Assembly (NCBI RefSeq): GCF_015624505.1
Contig: NZ_CP061379.1
Coordinates: 1,116,001 to 1,180,000 of the forward strand
Reading direction: 5' to 3'
Source of the DNA: Bradyrhizobium commune
GTDB lineage: Bacteria; Pseudomonadota; Alphaproteobacteria; Rhizobiales; Xanthobacteraceae
DNA length: 64,000 nucleotides
Of this stretch, positions 26,924 through 35,945 are shown piece by piece; the stretch's first letter is position 1, and each line of letters opens with the position of its first letter. The translations under genes were made by a program, and so were the position numbers. The notes under the pieces are model-generated. The model did no database searches, was not told the origin of the DNA, and was given only the letters and a program-made list of their open reading frames with translations.

Positions 26924-28093
26924 ATGACAGATCATAGCCCGGAAGTCGCCCGTGTCCCCGCGAATGCGCAACGTGTCCTGGTGCTGCAGGGCGGCGGTGC
27001 GCTCGGCTCCTATCAAGCCGGGGCCTACCAAGCCCTGTGCGGCTATGGCTTCGAGCCCGAATGGGTCGCAGGCATCTCGATCGGCGCGGTCAACGCCGCC
27101 ATCATCGCCGGCAATGAGGGCCACACCCGCGTCAAGCGGCTCAAGGAATTCTGGGAGATGGTGTCGGCGCCGGTGCCGTGGAAGCCGATCGGCAAGAGCG
27201 ACCACAGCCGCGAGCTGTTCAACTCCACCAGTGCCGCGCTGATCGCGACCTTCGGCGTGCCCGGCTTCTTCGTCCCGCGCGTGCCGCCCGCGCCGATGTG
27301 GCCGCCGGGTCATCCCGAGGCGGAAAGCTATTACGACACCGCGCCATTGAAGAAGACACTGGAGCGGCTGGTCGATTTCGACCGCATCAATGACCTCAAG
27401 ACGCGCTTCTCGGTCGGAGCCGTCGGCGTTGCCTCGGGCAACTTCAAATATTTCGACAATTACGAGTTCAAGAAGCTCGGCAAGAAGATCGGCCCCGAGC
27501 ACATCATGGCCTCCGGCGCGCTGCCGCCCGGCTTTCCCTCCGTGATCATCGACGGCGAGCGCTATTGGGATGGCGGTATCGCCTCCAACACGCCCCTCGA
27601 CTATGTGCTGGATGCGGAAGTCGATCGCGATCTCCTGATCTTCCAGGTCGATCTGTTCAGTGCCCGCGGCGACTTGCCGACGTCACTGCTCGAGGCCGCC
27701 GAGCGTGAGAAGGACATCCGCTTTTCCAGTCGTACGCGGATGAACACCGACAAGAACAAGCAGATCCACAACGCCCGCAGGGCGGTGCGGGACCTGATCG
27801 GCAAATTGCCGGATTACCTGAAGAACGATCCGTCGGTCGAATACCTTGCGAAGGCGTCGCGCGAAAGCACCGTCACGGTGGTGCACCTGATCTATCGCAG
27901 CAAGAACTACGAATCCTCGTCCAAGGACTACGACTTCTCGCATGTCGCCATGGTCGAGCATTGGGAAAGCGGCGTGCGCGACGTGCATCTGTCGATGCGA
28001 CACAAGGACTGGCTCGAGCGGCCGCAGTCCGACGAGACCATGGTGACCTACGATCTCACGGGGGACGTCACCCCGGCAAAAAGGAGCGAATAA
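26924..28093 (+). CDS. patatin-like phospholipase with DUF3734 C-terminus
   Basis: A 389-residue protein. The patatin oxyanion loop VLQGGGALGSYQAGAYQAL (19-37), nucleophile S52 in GISIGAVN and catalytic D216 in WDGGIASN are all present, so it should be an active serine lipid hydrolase. The last 80 residues (YRSKNYESSSKDYDFSHVAM, then HWESGVRDVHLSMRH) match the DUF3734 tail. It has no signal peptide. It is followed one base later by 3-hydroxybutyrate dehydrogenase, a pairing common in rhizobia, which suggests a job at polyhydroxybutyrate granules or in intracellular lipid or PHB breakdown. That link is inference. Confidence 0.88.
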   Translation: MTDHSPEVARVPANAQRVLVLQGGGALGSYQAGAYQALCGYGFEPEWVAGISIGAVNAAIIAGNEGHTRVKRLKEFWEMVSAPVPWKPIGKSDHSRELFNSTSAALIATFGVPGFFVPRVPPAPMWPPGHPEAESYYDTAPLKKTLERLVDFDRINDLKTRFSVGAVGVASGNFKYFDNYEFKKLGKKIGPEHIMASGALPPGFPSVIIDGERYWDGGIASNTPLDYVLDAEVDRDLLIFQVDLFSARGDLPTSLLEAAEREKDIRFSSRTRMNTDKNKQIHNARRAVRDLIGKLPDYLKNDPSVEYLAKASRESTVTVVHLIYRSKNYESSSKDYDFSHVAMVEHWESGVRDVHLSMRHKDWLERPQSDETMVTYDLTGDVTPAKRSE

Positions 28094-28094
28094 T

Positions 28095-28883
28095 ATGGGT
28101 AGTCTGTCAGGCAAAAACGCCGTCGTGACCGGATCGACCAGCGGCATCGGGCTCGCTTATGCGCGCGCCTTCGCTGCCGCGGGTGCCAATGTCGTCATCA
28201 ACGGCTTCGGCTCCCCCGAGGACATCGAGAAGGAGCGCTCCAAGATCGAGTCCGATTTCGGCGTGAAGGCGATCTACTCGCCCGCCGACATGACCAAGCC
28301 CGCCGAGATCGCCGGGATGATCGCGCTCGGCGAGAAGTCGTTCGGCTCGGTCGACATCCTCGTCAACAATGCCGGCATCCAGTTCGTCTCGCCGATCGAG
28401 GAATTCCCGGTCGAGAAGTGGGACCAGATCATCGCGATCAACCTGTCCTCGGCCTTCCATGCCATCCGCGCCGCGGTGCCCGGCATGAAGAAGAAAGGCT
28501 GGGGCCGCATCATCAACACCGCCTCCGCTCACTCGCTGGTCGCCTCGCCCTTCAAGTCGGCTTACGTCTCGGCCAAGCACGGCATCGCCGGTCTGACCAA
28601 GACCGTGGCGCTCGAGGTCGCGACCAACAAGATCACCTGCAACTGCATCAGCCCCGGCTATGTCTGGACCCCGCTGGTGGAGAAGCAGATCCCCGACACG
28701 ATGAAGGCGCGCAACCTCACCCGCGAGCAGGTCATCAACGACGTGCTGCTCGACGCGCAGCCGACCAAAGAGTTCGTCACCTCCGAGCAGGTCGCGGCGC
28801 TAGCGCTGTTCCTGTGCAGCGACGATGCTGCGCAGATCACCGGCACTAATTTGTCGATCGATGGTGGCTGGACGGCGGAGTAA
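28095..28883 (+). CDS. bdhA: 3-hydroxybutyrate dehydrogenase
   Basis: A 262-residue short-chain dehydrogenase. The NAD site is TGSTSGIG (12-19), NNAG follows in LVNNAGIQFVSPIEEF, and the catalytic S and YxxxK lie in IINTASAHSLVASPFKSAYV then SAKHGIAGLTKT. The C-terminus CNCISPGYVWTPLVEKQIPD is characteristic of D-3-hydroxybutyrate dehydrogenases. It oxidises hydroxybutyrate released from PHB to acetoacetate. AAGGAGCG lies eight bases before the ATG, inside the end of the patatin gene, so the two are coupled. A strong terminator follows. Confidence 0.92.
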   Translation: MGSLSGKNAVVTGSTSGIGLAYARAFAAAGANVVINGFGSPEDIEKERSKIESDFGVKAIYSPADMTKPAEIAGMIALGEKSFGSVDILVNNAGIQFVSPIEEFPVEKWDQIIAINLSSAFHAIRAAVPGMKKKGWGRIINTASAHSLVASPFKSAYVSAKHGIAGLTKTVALEVATNKITCNCISPGYVWTPLVEKQIPDTMKARNLTREQVINDVLLDAQPTKEFVTSEQVAALALFLCSDDAAQITGTNLSIDGGWTAE

Positions 28884-28904
28884 GGTTTTCGCAGCGAGCG
28901 ACGC

Positions 28905-28937
28905 AAACGGCGGGAGCGGCAAGCTCCCGCCGTTTTT
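28905..28937 (+). terminator. rho-independent terminator after bdhA
   Basis: AAACGGCGGGAGC pairs with GCTCCCGCCGTTT over 13 bases around a GGCAA loop, followed by a T-run. It lies between bdhA and the convergent TauE-like gene and may serve both. Confidence 0.85.
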
Positions 28938-28940
28938 CGT

Positions 28941-29765
28941 TTAGTGACTCCAGGCCAGCGCCGTCACGATTGCCGATTGCAAATTCAATTCCGTGAACAG
29001 GATCTTGCCGGCGACCACGACGAGGACGCTGGCGAGCGCCACGCGGAGCACCGTCTCCGGCATCCGTGTCGCGCTGTAGCTGCCGAGAACGATGCCCGGC
29101 AGCGAGCCCAGCAGCAGAACGCCCATCAGGTGCCAGTCGACCGAGCCGAGCAGCCAATGCCCGGTGCCGGCCACCAGCGTCAGCGGCACGGCGTGCGCGA
29201 TGTCGGAGCCGACGATGGTCGCCATCGGCAGGCGCGGGTAGAGCAGCAGCAGCACGGTGACGCCGACCGCGCCGGCGCCGACCGACGAGATCGAGACCAG
29301 CACGCCGAGCACGACACCGGTGACAACCGTCGCGATTGCGGTGGCGCGCGCGTCGACCTGCTCCAGGCGCTGGCGATAGCGCTCCATGATCGACTTGCGG
29401 AAGATCAGCGATATCGCCGTCAGCATCAGCGCAAAGCACAGCACCAGATTGACCAGATTGCGCTCGGAATCGCTTTTGAGATCGAGCTTCCAAAGCACCA
29501 GCAGCGTCACCGCACTCGCCGGGATGCTGCCGCAGGCAAGCCGCAGCACTGCTGGCCAGTGCACGCTGCGCGACCAGCCATGCACCACGCTGCCGCCGGT
29601 CTTGGTCGCAGCCGCATAGAGCAGGTCGGTGCCGACGGCGGTGGTCGGGTGGATGCCGAACAGCAGGATCAGGAGCGGCGTCATCAGTGAACCGCCACCC
29701 ACGCCGGTCATTCCGACAAGCAGGCCAACGCCAAATCCCGAGGCGACGTAGAGCGGATCAATCAT
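28941..29765 (-). CDS. sulfite exporter TauE/SafE family permease
   Basis: A 274-residue membrane protein with about eight helices and the duplicated TauE/SafE motif. The first copy is VGLLVGMTGVGGGSLMTPLL, and the second is SISSVGAGAVGVTVLLLLYP. The family moves sulfur-containing organic or inorganic anions (sulfite, sulfoacetate, taurine-derived products). Its position 2.7 kb from the sulfate operon is suggestive but the substrate is unproven. The start at 29765 (MIDPLYVASG) precedes the first helix directly. The longer frame to 29897 adds unrelated sequence. The 159-base upstream region holds no recognisable element. Confidence 0.85.
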   Translation of the reverse strand: MIDPLYVASGFGVGLLVGMTGVGGGSLMTPLLILLFGIHPTTAVGTDLLYAAATKTGGSVVHGWSRSVHWPAVLRLACGSIPASAVTLLVLWKLDLKSDSERNLVNLVLCFALMLTAISLIFRKSIMERYRQRLEQVDARATAIATVVTGVVLGVLVSISSVGAGAVGVTVLLLLYPRLPMATIVGSDIAHAVPLTLVAGTGHWLLGSVDWHLMGVLLLGSLPGIVLGSYSATRMPETVLRVALASVLVVVAGKILFTELNLQSAIVTALAWSH

Positions 29766-29924
29766 GGCTGGGGAATCTAGGTTTATCTCGTCGGTTGGGC
29801 AATATGACGTAGAATAAACTTTCCCTGAGATGCAACCGTTTGGACCAAATAAGAAAAATCTTGCCGTCGGGTGTCGCAAGGCAGTCATTTCACCCAAATC
29901 GCAGGCATTTTTCGAAACAGCCGT

Positions 29925-30629
29925 TCATGCCCCGACGCCGAGGAAATCCCGCGCAAGGTCCGGATTGGCGGTGAGCTCGGCCGAGGTGCCCTCGAATACC
30001 ACATGGCCGTTGTTGAGGCCGTAGACCCGGGTGGCAAAGCTCAGCGCGGCGGCGACGTTCTGTTCCACCACGATCATGGTGCGGCCCTCGCGGGCGAGGC
30101 CGGCGGCGACATTGACGAGGTCGCGCACGATCAGCGGCGCCAGTCCCTCGAATGGCTCGTCGAGCAGGATGATGCGGGCGTCACGGATCAGCGCTCGCGC
30201 GATCGACAGCATCTGCTGCTCGCCGCCCGACAGCGTGCGCCCGAGCGATTTGCGGCGCTCCTTCAGGCGCGGGAACACGCCGTAGATGCGCTCAAACGAC
30301 CACGCATTCGGCGCGGTCAGCGCGGCGATGCGCAAATTCTCTTCCACCGTCAGCCCGCCGAAGATCGCGCGCTCTTCCGGTACGAGCTGTACGCCCATAT
30401 TGGCGATCGCGGATGGCGCAAGGCCACTGATCGGCCTGCCGTCGAGCCGGATCTCGCCGCTTCTCGGCGACAGCACGCCCATGATCGAGCGCAGCGTCGT
30501 GGTCTTGCCGGCGCCGTTGCGCCCGAGCAGCGCGATGACCTCGCCTTCCTCGACCCGGATCGACAGGTCGAACAGCACGTGAGAATCGCCGTAGAGCGTG
30601 TTGATGCGGTCGACTTCAAGCAGGCTCAT
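29925..30629 (-). CDS. livF: branched-chain-type ABC transporter ATP-binding protein LivF
   Basis: A 234-residue ATPase. Walker A is GRNGAGKT (36-43), the signature LSGGEQQMLSIARALIRD, and Walker B ILLDEPFEGLAPLIV; all are in the LivF form. It powers uptake with the fused LivM-LivG protein. Its start overlaps the end of that gene by 14 bases. The whole importer lies beside a nitrilase gene, so the solute may be an amide, nitrile or related compound and not a branched-chain amino acid. Confidence 0.92.
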   Translation of the reverse strand: MSLLEVDRINTLYGDSHVLFDLSIRVEEGEVIALLGRNGAGKTTTLRSIMGVLSPRSGEIRLDGRPISGLAPSAIANMGVQLVPEERAIFGGLTVEENLRIAALTAPNAWSFERIYGVFPRLKERRKSLGRTLSGGEQQMLSIARALIRDARIILLDEPFEGLAPLIVRDLVNVAAGLAREGRTMIVVEQNVAAALSFATRVYGLNNGHVVFEGTSAELTANPDLARDFLGVGA

Positions 30630-32487
30630 GCGCGTGAAGCCCTCCGAGATAGGCGTTCTGGACCTGCTGGTTGCCGCGGATCTCGTCTGCGCTGCCGTCG
30701 GCCAACAGGCGTCCCTCGTAAAGCACGGTGATACGCTCGGCGAGGCCGAAGATCGCGTCGAGATCGTGCTCGACGATGAGGATGGTGCAGGTCTGTGCGA
30801 TATCGCGGATCAGCGCGCAGGTCGCGGCGCGCTCCGACGGGCTCATGCCGGCGAGCGGTTCGTCGAGCAGCAGTACCTTTGGGCTCGTGGCCAGCGCCAT
30901 GCCGATCTCGAGCCGCCGCTTCTCGCCATAGGCGAGGATATGCGCCGGCGTGTCGGCGCGGGCGGTGAGGTCGAGCAGGGCCATGATCGCGTCGATCTGC
31001 GCTTCGACCTCCGGCAGGCTGTCGGCGGTTCGCAGGATGTCGATGCGCAGCGGGCCGCGCTGACGGGCGAGGGCGGCGATGCGCAAATTCTTCCGCACCG
31101 GGAGGTTCGGAAACAGCTGGTTGAGCTGGTTCGACTTGGCGATGCCGAACTGTGCGGCACGGCTGACGCCGTAGCCGGTGACCTGCGAGCCGAACAGCAG
31201 CACATGCCCTGAGGTCGGGCTGACCTCGTCGAGCAGCATCTTGAACAGCGTGCTCTTGCCGGCGCCGTTCGGCCCGATCACCGCGTGAATGGAGCCGCAG
31301 CGCACCTTGAACGAGACGCCGTCGACCGCTTTCAGGCCGCCATAGTGCCGCGCCAGTGCGCAGGCTTCCAGCGCAATGGCGCTGTCGCGGGTGGCGGGTG
31401 AGGGTAACGGCAGGGCGGCATCGTGCGTCCGGCTCGGCTTCGCGGCGGTTCCATTTGCCTCGATCGCCTCGGTGACAGCCTCTGCGGCCCGCCGCGCGCC
31501 GAGCATTTGCCGCTCGGTCCACCAATGGATGATCTCGCCGCAGATGCCGCGGCGCAAGCCCACGACCAGCACGATGAAGGCGATGCCGAGCACGAGCTTC
31601 CAGAGCGTGGTGAGGCCGGGAATGAGCTGGAGATTATCGCGCAGCCAGAGCCACACGGCGGCACCGACCAGCGGCCCGATCAGGGTGTTGGCGCCGCCGA
31701 CGATGGTCTGGACCACGAGCTGGCCGGACGTTTCCAGCGAGAACGCATCCGGCGGCATGTAGCTCTGGAACGAGCCGAGCAGGCCGCCGGCAAGCCCGGC
31801 ATAGAGCGCGGCGATGACGAAGGCGGTGAGCTTGTAGGCCGGCACGTTATGCCCGAGCATCGCGACCCGCGCGGTGTTCTCCTTGATCGCGAGCAGGATG
31901 GCGCCGACCGGCGAACGCACGATGCGGCGGGCCAGCACGTAAGCACCGAAGAAGATCAGTGCGAACAGCACATACATCGGCCAGCCCGCACTGACGCGGA
32001 TCGCGTGCGCGCCGAAGCCGAGCACAGGCACCGGCACGCCGGGAATGCCGTTCTCGCCGCCGGTGTAGTGCGACAGTGGCGAGTTCTCGATGAAATAGGC
32101 CATCTGGCCGAACGCCAGCGTGATCATCGTGAAGTAGATGCCGATGCGGCGCACTGCGAGCCAGCCGACAACGAGGCCGAATGCGCCCGCCGCGATCGTG
32201 CCGGCGACGAGCGCCAGCCACACGCTCGTCAGCGCGCCGGAGACCAGCAGATATGCGGTCACAAAGCCGCCGACGCCGTAGAACGCGGCCTGTCCGAACG
32301 ACAGCAGGCCGGCGAGGCCAAACAGGATGTCGAAGCCGAGTCCGAACAGGCCCCAGTTCAAGACCCGCGTCAGCAGGTCGACCGAAAAGCCGAGATGCGG
32401 CAGCACGATTGGCGCCGCAACCAGCGTGATGAGAATCGCGAGCTCCGGAAGCTGGCTCCGCAGCCCGCCCGATCGTGGCTTGCTCAT
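30616..32487 (-). CDS. LivM-LivG fusion: ABC importer permease fused to ATP-binding domain
   Basis: One uninterrupted 623-residue reading frame from MSKPRSGG at 32487. Residues 1-300 are the LivM-type permease with 8-10 helices (GLLSFGQAAFYGVGGFVTAY). A 60-residue linker (about 305-365) follows. Residues about 365-610 are a LivG-type ATPase with Walker A GPNGAGKS (about 402-409), LAYGEKRRLEIGMALA and LLLDEPLAGMSPSE. Most liv operons encode these as two proteins; fusions are known in some alphaproteobacteria. Its ATG overlaps the livH stop by 4 bases. The open frame continues to 33030, but that part is antisense-like shadow of livH. Confidence 0.9.
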   Translation of the reverse strand: MSKPRSGGLRSQLPELAILITLVAAPIVLPHLGFSVDLLTRVLNWGLFGLGFDILFGLAGLLSFGQAAFYGVGGFVTAYLLVSGALTSVWLALVAGTIAAGAFGLVVGWLAVRRIGIYFTMITLAFGQMAYFIENSPLSHYTGGENGIPGVPVPVLGFGAHAIRVSAGWPMYVLFALIFFGAYVLARRIVRSPVGAILLAIKENTARVAMLGHNVPAYKLTAFVIAALYAGLAGGLLGSFQSYMPPDAFSLETSGQLVVQTIVGGANTLIGPLVGAAVWLWLRDNLQLIPGLTTLWKLVLGIAFIVLVVGLRRGICGEIIHWWTERQMLGARRAAEAVTEAIEANGTAAKPSRTHDAALPLPSPATRDSAIALEACALARHYGGLKAVDGVSFKVRCGSIHAVIGPNGAGKSTLFKMLLDEVSPTSGHVLLFGSQVTGYGVSRAAQFGIAKSNQLNQLFPNLPVRKNLRIAALARQRGPLRIDILRTADSLPEVEAQIDAIMALLDLTARADTPAHILAYGEKRRLEIGMALATSPKVLLLDEPLAGMSPSERAATCALIRDIAQTCTILIVEHDLDAIFGLAERITVLYEGRLLADGSADEIRGNQQVQNAYLGGLHAHEPA

Positions 32488-33362
32488 ACCCGACCTTCCG
32501 AGCCAAACAGGCCCTGCGGCCGCAGCACCAGCAACAGCGCCATCAGCGCATAGAGCATCACTTCCGAATAGGACGAGTTGAATGCGCTGGTGAGGCTGAC
32601 GATCTCGCCGGCGATCAGGCCGCCGACCACCGCGCCCGGAAACGAGCCGAGGCCGCCGAGCACGATCACGACAAAGGACTGCGCCATGAAGTTCGCGCCC
32701 ATGTCCGGCGTCACCGCCACGACCGGCGCATACAGCATGCCGGCAAGCCCGACCGCGACGACGCCGATCGCGAACACCAGCATGAAGGTCCGCCGCAGAT
32801 TGATGCCGAGAATGCCGACCATGCGCGGATTTTCGATGCCGGCGCGAACCACAAGGCCCATCGAGGTCCGGTAGAGCACGAGATAAAGGCCGGCCAGCAG
32901 CATCGCGATGAACGCAATCAGTTGAAGCCGGTAGGTCGGATAGATCAGGAAGCCGAGCTGGGTGGCGCCCTGTCCCCAGGACGGCGTCGGCACGCGCTGC
33001 GCATTGCCGCCGAAGGTCGCGCGCACGCATTCCACCAGCACGATGCCGATACCGTAGGTGACGAGGATCTGGTCCTCATCCGGCCGGTCGTAGAACAGGC
33101 GCATGATGATGCGCTCGAGCAGGAAGCCGAGCACCAGCATGAAGCCGCAGCCGACCGCGATCGCGAGCAGGAACGATTGGGTATATTGCAGCATGACGAA
33201 GGCGGCGTAAGCGCCGACCGCGAACAGCGCGCCATGCGCGAAATTCAGCACGCCGAGCGTGCCGAGGATGATGGTCAGGCCGCTGCTGACGAGCGCCAGC
33301 AGCGAACCGAGGGCGAGGCCGTTGAAGGCCTGCGAGGCGAGGGCGGGCCAGCTCGGCATCAT
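32484..33362 (-). CDS. livH: branched-chain-type ABC transporter permease LivH
   Basis: A 292-residue permease with about eight helices. NGLALGSLLALVSSGLTIIL and GVLNFAHGALFAVGAYAAF are the LivH hallmark at the N-terminus, and GGLGSFPGAVVGGLIAGEIV is typical near the C-terminus. It partners the LivM half of the next protein in the inner membrane. It starts six bases after the stop of the substrate-binding protein and ends in a 4-base overlap with the fusion gene. Confidence 0.92.
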   Translation of the reverse strand: MMPSWPALASQAFNGLALGSLLALVSSGLTIILGTLGVLNFAHGALFAVGAYAAFVMLQYTQSFLLAIAVGCGFMLVLGFLLERIIMRLFYDRPDEDQILVTYGIGIVLVECVRATFGGNAQRVPTPSWGQGATQLGFLIYPTYRLQLIAFIAMLLAGLYLVLYRTSMGLVVRAGIENPRMVGILGINLRRTFMLVFAIGVVAVGLAGMLYAPVVAVTPDMGANFMAQSFVVIVLGGLGSFPGAVVGGLIAGEIVSLTSAFNSSYSEVMLYALMALLLVLRPQGLFGSEGRV

Positions 33363-33368
33363 GCCAGC

Positions 33369-34709
33369 TCAGGTATAGGGGCCGAGCTTGCAGCCGAACT
33401 GGTCCGGCGGGTTCATCACGCTCTCGCCATCGGCGACGTCGACGATCTCGTAATAATCCTCCGGCCCCTTCATCTCGGCCGGCGCCTTGCCGCGCAGGAT
33501 CGGGATCGGGCGCACCATCTGGTGATCCTCGGCGCGGAAATAGACCTTGCCGATCGTGGTCTCGTAGGGCTGCTCCTTTGAGGCCTCCATCGCCTTGATG
33601 ATGTCGACCGGATTGAAGCTCTTCACGCGCTCCACGGTGAGCGCCCAGAGATAGGTCTGCATGTAGCCGATATGGGCGCCCCAGCGCGGATGATATTTGT
33701 TCTGGGCGATGAAGGCGTCGACGAAGCTCTTCGCAAGCGGATACCGGTCCGACAGCGTCCACCAGAAATCGCAGCTGCCATAGACGCCCTGCATGATCTC
33801 GGCGCCGAGTTCCTTGTCCTGGAACGAGGACAGGTTGGGCACCACCAGCTTCATCTTCTTCAGCACGCCGAACTGTTCGGCCTGCTTGGTGGAGGCGACC
33901 GCATCAGCGCCAAAGGCGATGTTGACGAACACGTCGGCACCGCTGTTGGCGATGTTGAGCAGTGCCGAGGAATAGTCGGTGGTGCCGAGCGGAACCACTT
34001 CCTTGGCGACCTGTTGCCAGCCCTGCTCCTTGGAGAACTTTGCGAAGCTGTCATAGACCGTGTGACCATAGGTGTAGTCGGGCACCAGGAACGCGGTCTT
34101 CATGCTCTTGCCGAGCGCCTTGGCGACCACGGGCGCGAGCGCCTTCGCGGCCATGTAGGCGTTCTGCTGCGAGCGGAAACCGTAGCGCTGACAATTCTTG
34201 CCGGTAATGTCGTTGGAGCCGGCAATACCGACCATGTAGAGCACTTTTTCGCGCGAGCCGAGCTCTTCCAGCGCAATCGCACTGGCGCTCGACACCGAGC
34301 CGGCCAGCATGATCGCCTTGTCGCGCTGGATGAATTGCGTGGCGCTCTGCACGTCGAGATTGGGCTTGCCTTCGGTATCCGACACCTTGTAGCGGATCTG
34401 GCGGCCGAGCACGCCCTTGCCCTGCAATCCCCATTTTTTCGCGGAGTCACTGCCGGCGTTGATCTCCGCGATCGCAAGCTCGTAGCCGAGCTTGAGGTCG
34501 CCACCGTCGCCGGAGAACACGCCGGTGAGCGGGATGGTCAATCCGACGAACACGGAGTCCGCGGTGACGCCGTCCGGAAAGGTGCCGATGCTGGCCGGCG
34601 TCTGCGCCCAGGCAGCGCCACTTGGAAGGAAGGCGGCGACGTCCGGAAGCATCAGGCCGGCAGCGGCGCCGGCGCTTCCGAGCAGGATCTGACGACGGTC
34701 AAACTTCAT
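33369..34709 (-). CDS. ABC transporter substrate-binding protein (LivJ/K type), Tat-exported
   Basis: A 446-residue periplasmic binding protein. The leader MKFDRRQILLGSAGAAAGLM has the twin-arginine motif and ends at AWA-QT, so export is probably by Tat, unusual but known for this family in rhizobia. The mature part has the peripla-BP-6 pattern (VGLTIPLTGVFSGDGGDLKL, then GYELAIAEINAG). The C-terminus ends in Cys-Lys-Leu (DQFGCKLGPYT). GGAAGGTGAG precedes the start. It is first in the liv-like operon and lies 64 bases downstream of the nitrilase gene on the same strand, so a nitrile- or amide-like ligand is plausible. Confidence 0.9.
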   Translation of the reverse strand: MKFDRRQILLGSAGAAAGLMLPDVAAFLPSGAAWAQTPASIGTFPDGVTADSVFVGLTIPLTGVFSGDGGDLKLGYELAIAEINAGSDSAKKWGLQGKGVLGRQIRYKVSDTEGKPNLDVQSATQFIQRDKAIMLAGSVSSASAIALEELGSREKVLYMVGIAGSNDITGKNCQRYGFRSQQNAYMAAKALAPVVAKALGKSMKTAFLVPDYTYGHTVYDSFAKFSKEQGWQQVAKEVVPLGTTDYSSALLNIANSGADVFVNIAFGADAVASTKQAEQFGVLKKMKLVVPNLSSFQDKELGAEIMQGVYGSCDFWWTLSDRYPLAKSFVDAFIAQNKYHPRWGAHIGYMQTYLWALTVERVKSFNPVDIIKAMEASKEQPYETTIGKVYFRAEDHQMVRPIPILRGKAPAEMKGPEDYYEIVDVADGESVMNPPDQFGCKLGPYT

Positions 34710-34773
34710 GACTCACCTTCCAAGTTTCGTCACCGCCGGATCGGCCGGTGGATTGCGGTTGGAGACAATGGGC

Positions 34774-35796
34774 TCACGCCCCGGCATCGATGTGGTCGCT
34801 CGCCGCGTCCGGCGGCGTCGTGTCGCCTCCGGTGAACGACACCGGATTGAGCCGGCGGCGGTCGACGCTGAGATCAAAGATGTCGAAGCGGTTGTAGTAG
34901 CCGACCACGTCGTGAAACTGTTTTGGCTCGACGCAGCGATTGAGATCGATCTCGGCGTAGAGGATGCCCTCGTCATCGCGTAGCACCTCGCCGGTCTGCT
35001 CGCCGGTCGGATCGAGGAAGAAGGTTTCCGCGCGCGGCGTCGCGTCGAGCACGGCGGCAGCGGAGGCATCGCGCGCCACCAGCATGTCGCGCGCCGCCTT
35101 GTCGAGCACGCCGGCGGTGACGAGGCCGAACACTTTGGCTTCGAAGCAATGCGCGGCGGCGCGGATCCGTGTCGCCGCGGCGATATGGTAGTTGCCGCCA
35201 CCCGCCGGCCGGCGGGTCGGCCAGACTGGCGGCCAGCTCGAAATGTGCAGTTGCTCACCCTGGGCCATCAGCGAATAGCGTGCCAGCGGGTTGGTGTTCT
35301 CGCCGCAGATCAGTTGCCCGATCTTGCCGAGCCTGGTGTCGACCACGCGCAGGCCCGCGCCATCGCCGCTCGCCCAGACCAGCTTCTCGTAGAAGGTCGG
35401 CACCAGCTTGCGATGGTGGTTGAGGATCTCGCCGTCCTCCCCGATCATGAGGTTGGAATTCCAGATGGCACCGACGCTTGCCGGCGACTTCTCGCTGATG
35501 CCGATCGAGACCACGATGCCGAGCGCGCGCGCTTCGTCCCGGATCGCCTTGATCTCGGGGCCGTCGACCAGCACCGACTGTTCCGCCATGCGGACGAACA
35601 GGTCGTGATTGTCGATCGGAGCCCAGAGCGCAGCCCATACCGGGAATGCGGGAATGAATGTCTCTGAAAATGCCACGATTTCCGCGCCCGCGGCGGCTGC
35701 CTCCCGGATGAGCGAGATTGCCTTTTTTGTGGTCGCCGTACGGTCGAGAAACACCGGCGCGGCGTGCACCGCGGCGGCCTTGAAGCGGGGAAGCAT
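34774..35796 (-). CDS. aliphatic nitrilase / carbon-nitrogen hydrolase
   Basis: A 340-residue member of the nitrilase branch. The triad is complete: E45 in VAFSETFIPAFPVW, K130 in NHHRKLVPTFYEK and C164 in QLICGENTNPLARY. The CGENTNPLARYSLMAQGE stretch is the nitrilase subgroup signature and length (about 340-360) fits. It would hydrolyse a nitrile to acid plus ammonia, or an amide. An AAGGAC box precedes the ATG. The divergent LysR gene and the downstream ABC importer make an inducible uptake-hydrolysis unit likely. The true substrate is unknown. Confidence 0.9.
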   Translation of the reverse strand: MLPRFKAAAVHAAPVFLDRTATTKKAISLIREAAAAGAEIVAFSETFIPAFPVWAALWAPIDNHDLFVRMAEQSVLVDGPEIKAIRDEARALGIVVSIGISEKSPASVGAIWNSNLMIGEDGEILNHHRKLVPTFYEKLVWASGDGAGLRVVDTRLGKIGQLICGENTNPLARYSLMAQGEQLHISSWPPVWPTRRPAGGGNYHIAAATRIRAAAHCFEAKVFGLVTAGVLDKAARDMLVARDASAAAVLDATPRAETFFLDPTGEQTGEVLRDDEGILYAEIDLNRCVEPKQFHDVVGYYNRFDIFDLSVDRRRLNPVSFTGGDTTPPDAASDHIDAGA

Positions 35797-35849
35797 GGCT
35801 TTGTCCTTGGTTCAGGGCAGGCTAATGGCGTCCCCAACACCCCGATACA

Positions 35850-35887
35850 GACAATCCTGCAAGACGGCTTGCAGACGGCGACAATCC
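35850..35887. promoter_or_regulatory. candidate LysR operator in nitrilase/lysR intergenic region
   Basis: CTGCAA-gacggc-TTGCAG (35857-35874) is a perfect 6+6 dyad containing a T-N11-A core. It is framed by direct repeats GACAATCC at 35850-35857 and 35880-35887. It lies midway between the divergent nitrilase (start 35796) and LysR gene (start 35946), where a LysR-type regulator normally binds. Confidence 0.5.
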
Positions 35888-35945
35888 GTCCCACCGTGCC
35901 CCCGTGGCACAGCGCTTGCTGTTTTGAAGCGAGTATGGAGGGGCC

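Noticed and set aside
32488..33030. Upstream extension that would fuse part of livH onto the LivM-LivG frame
   Set aside because: It is an out-of-frame reading of livH on the same strand. The ATGA overlap at 32484-32487 gives a normal start.
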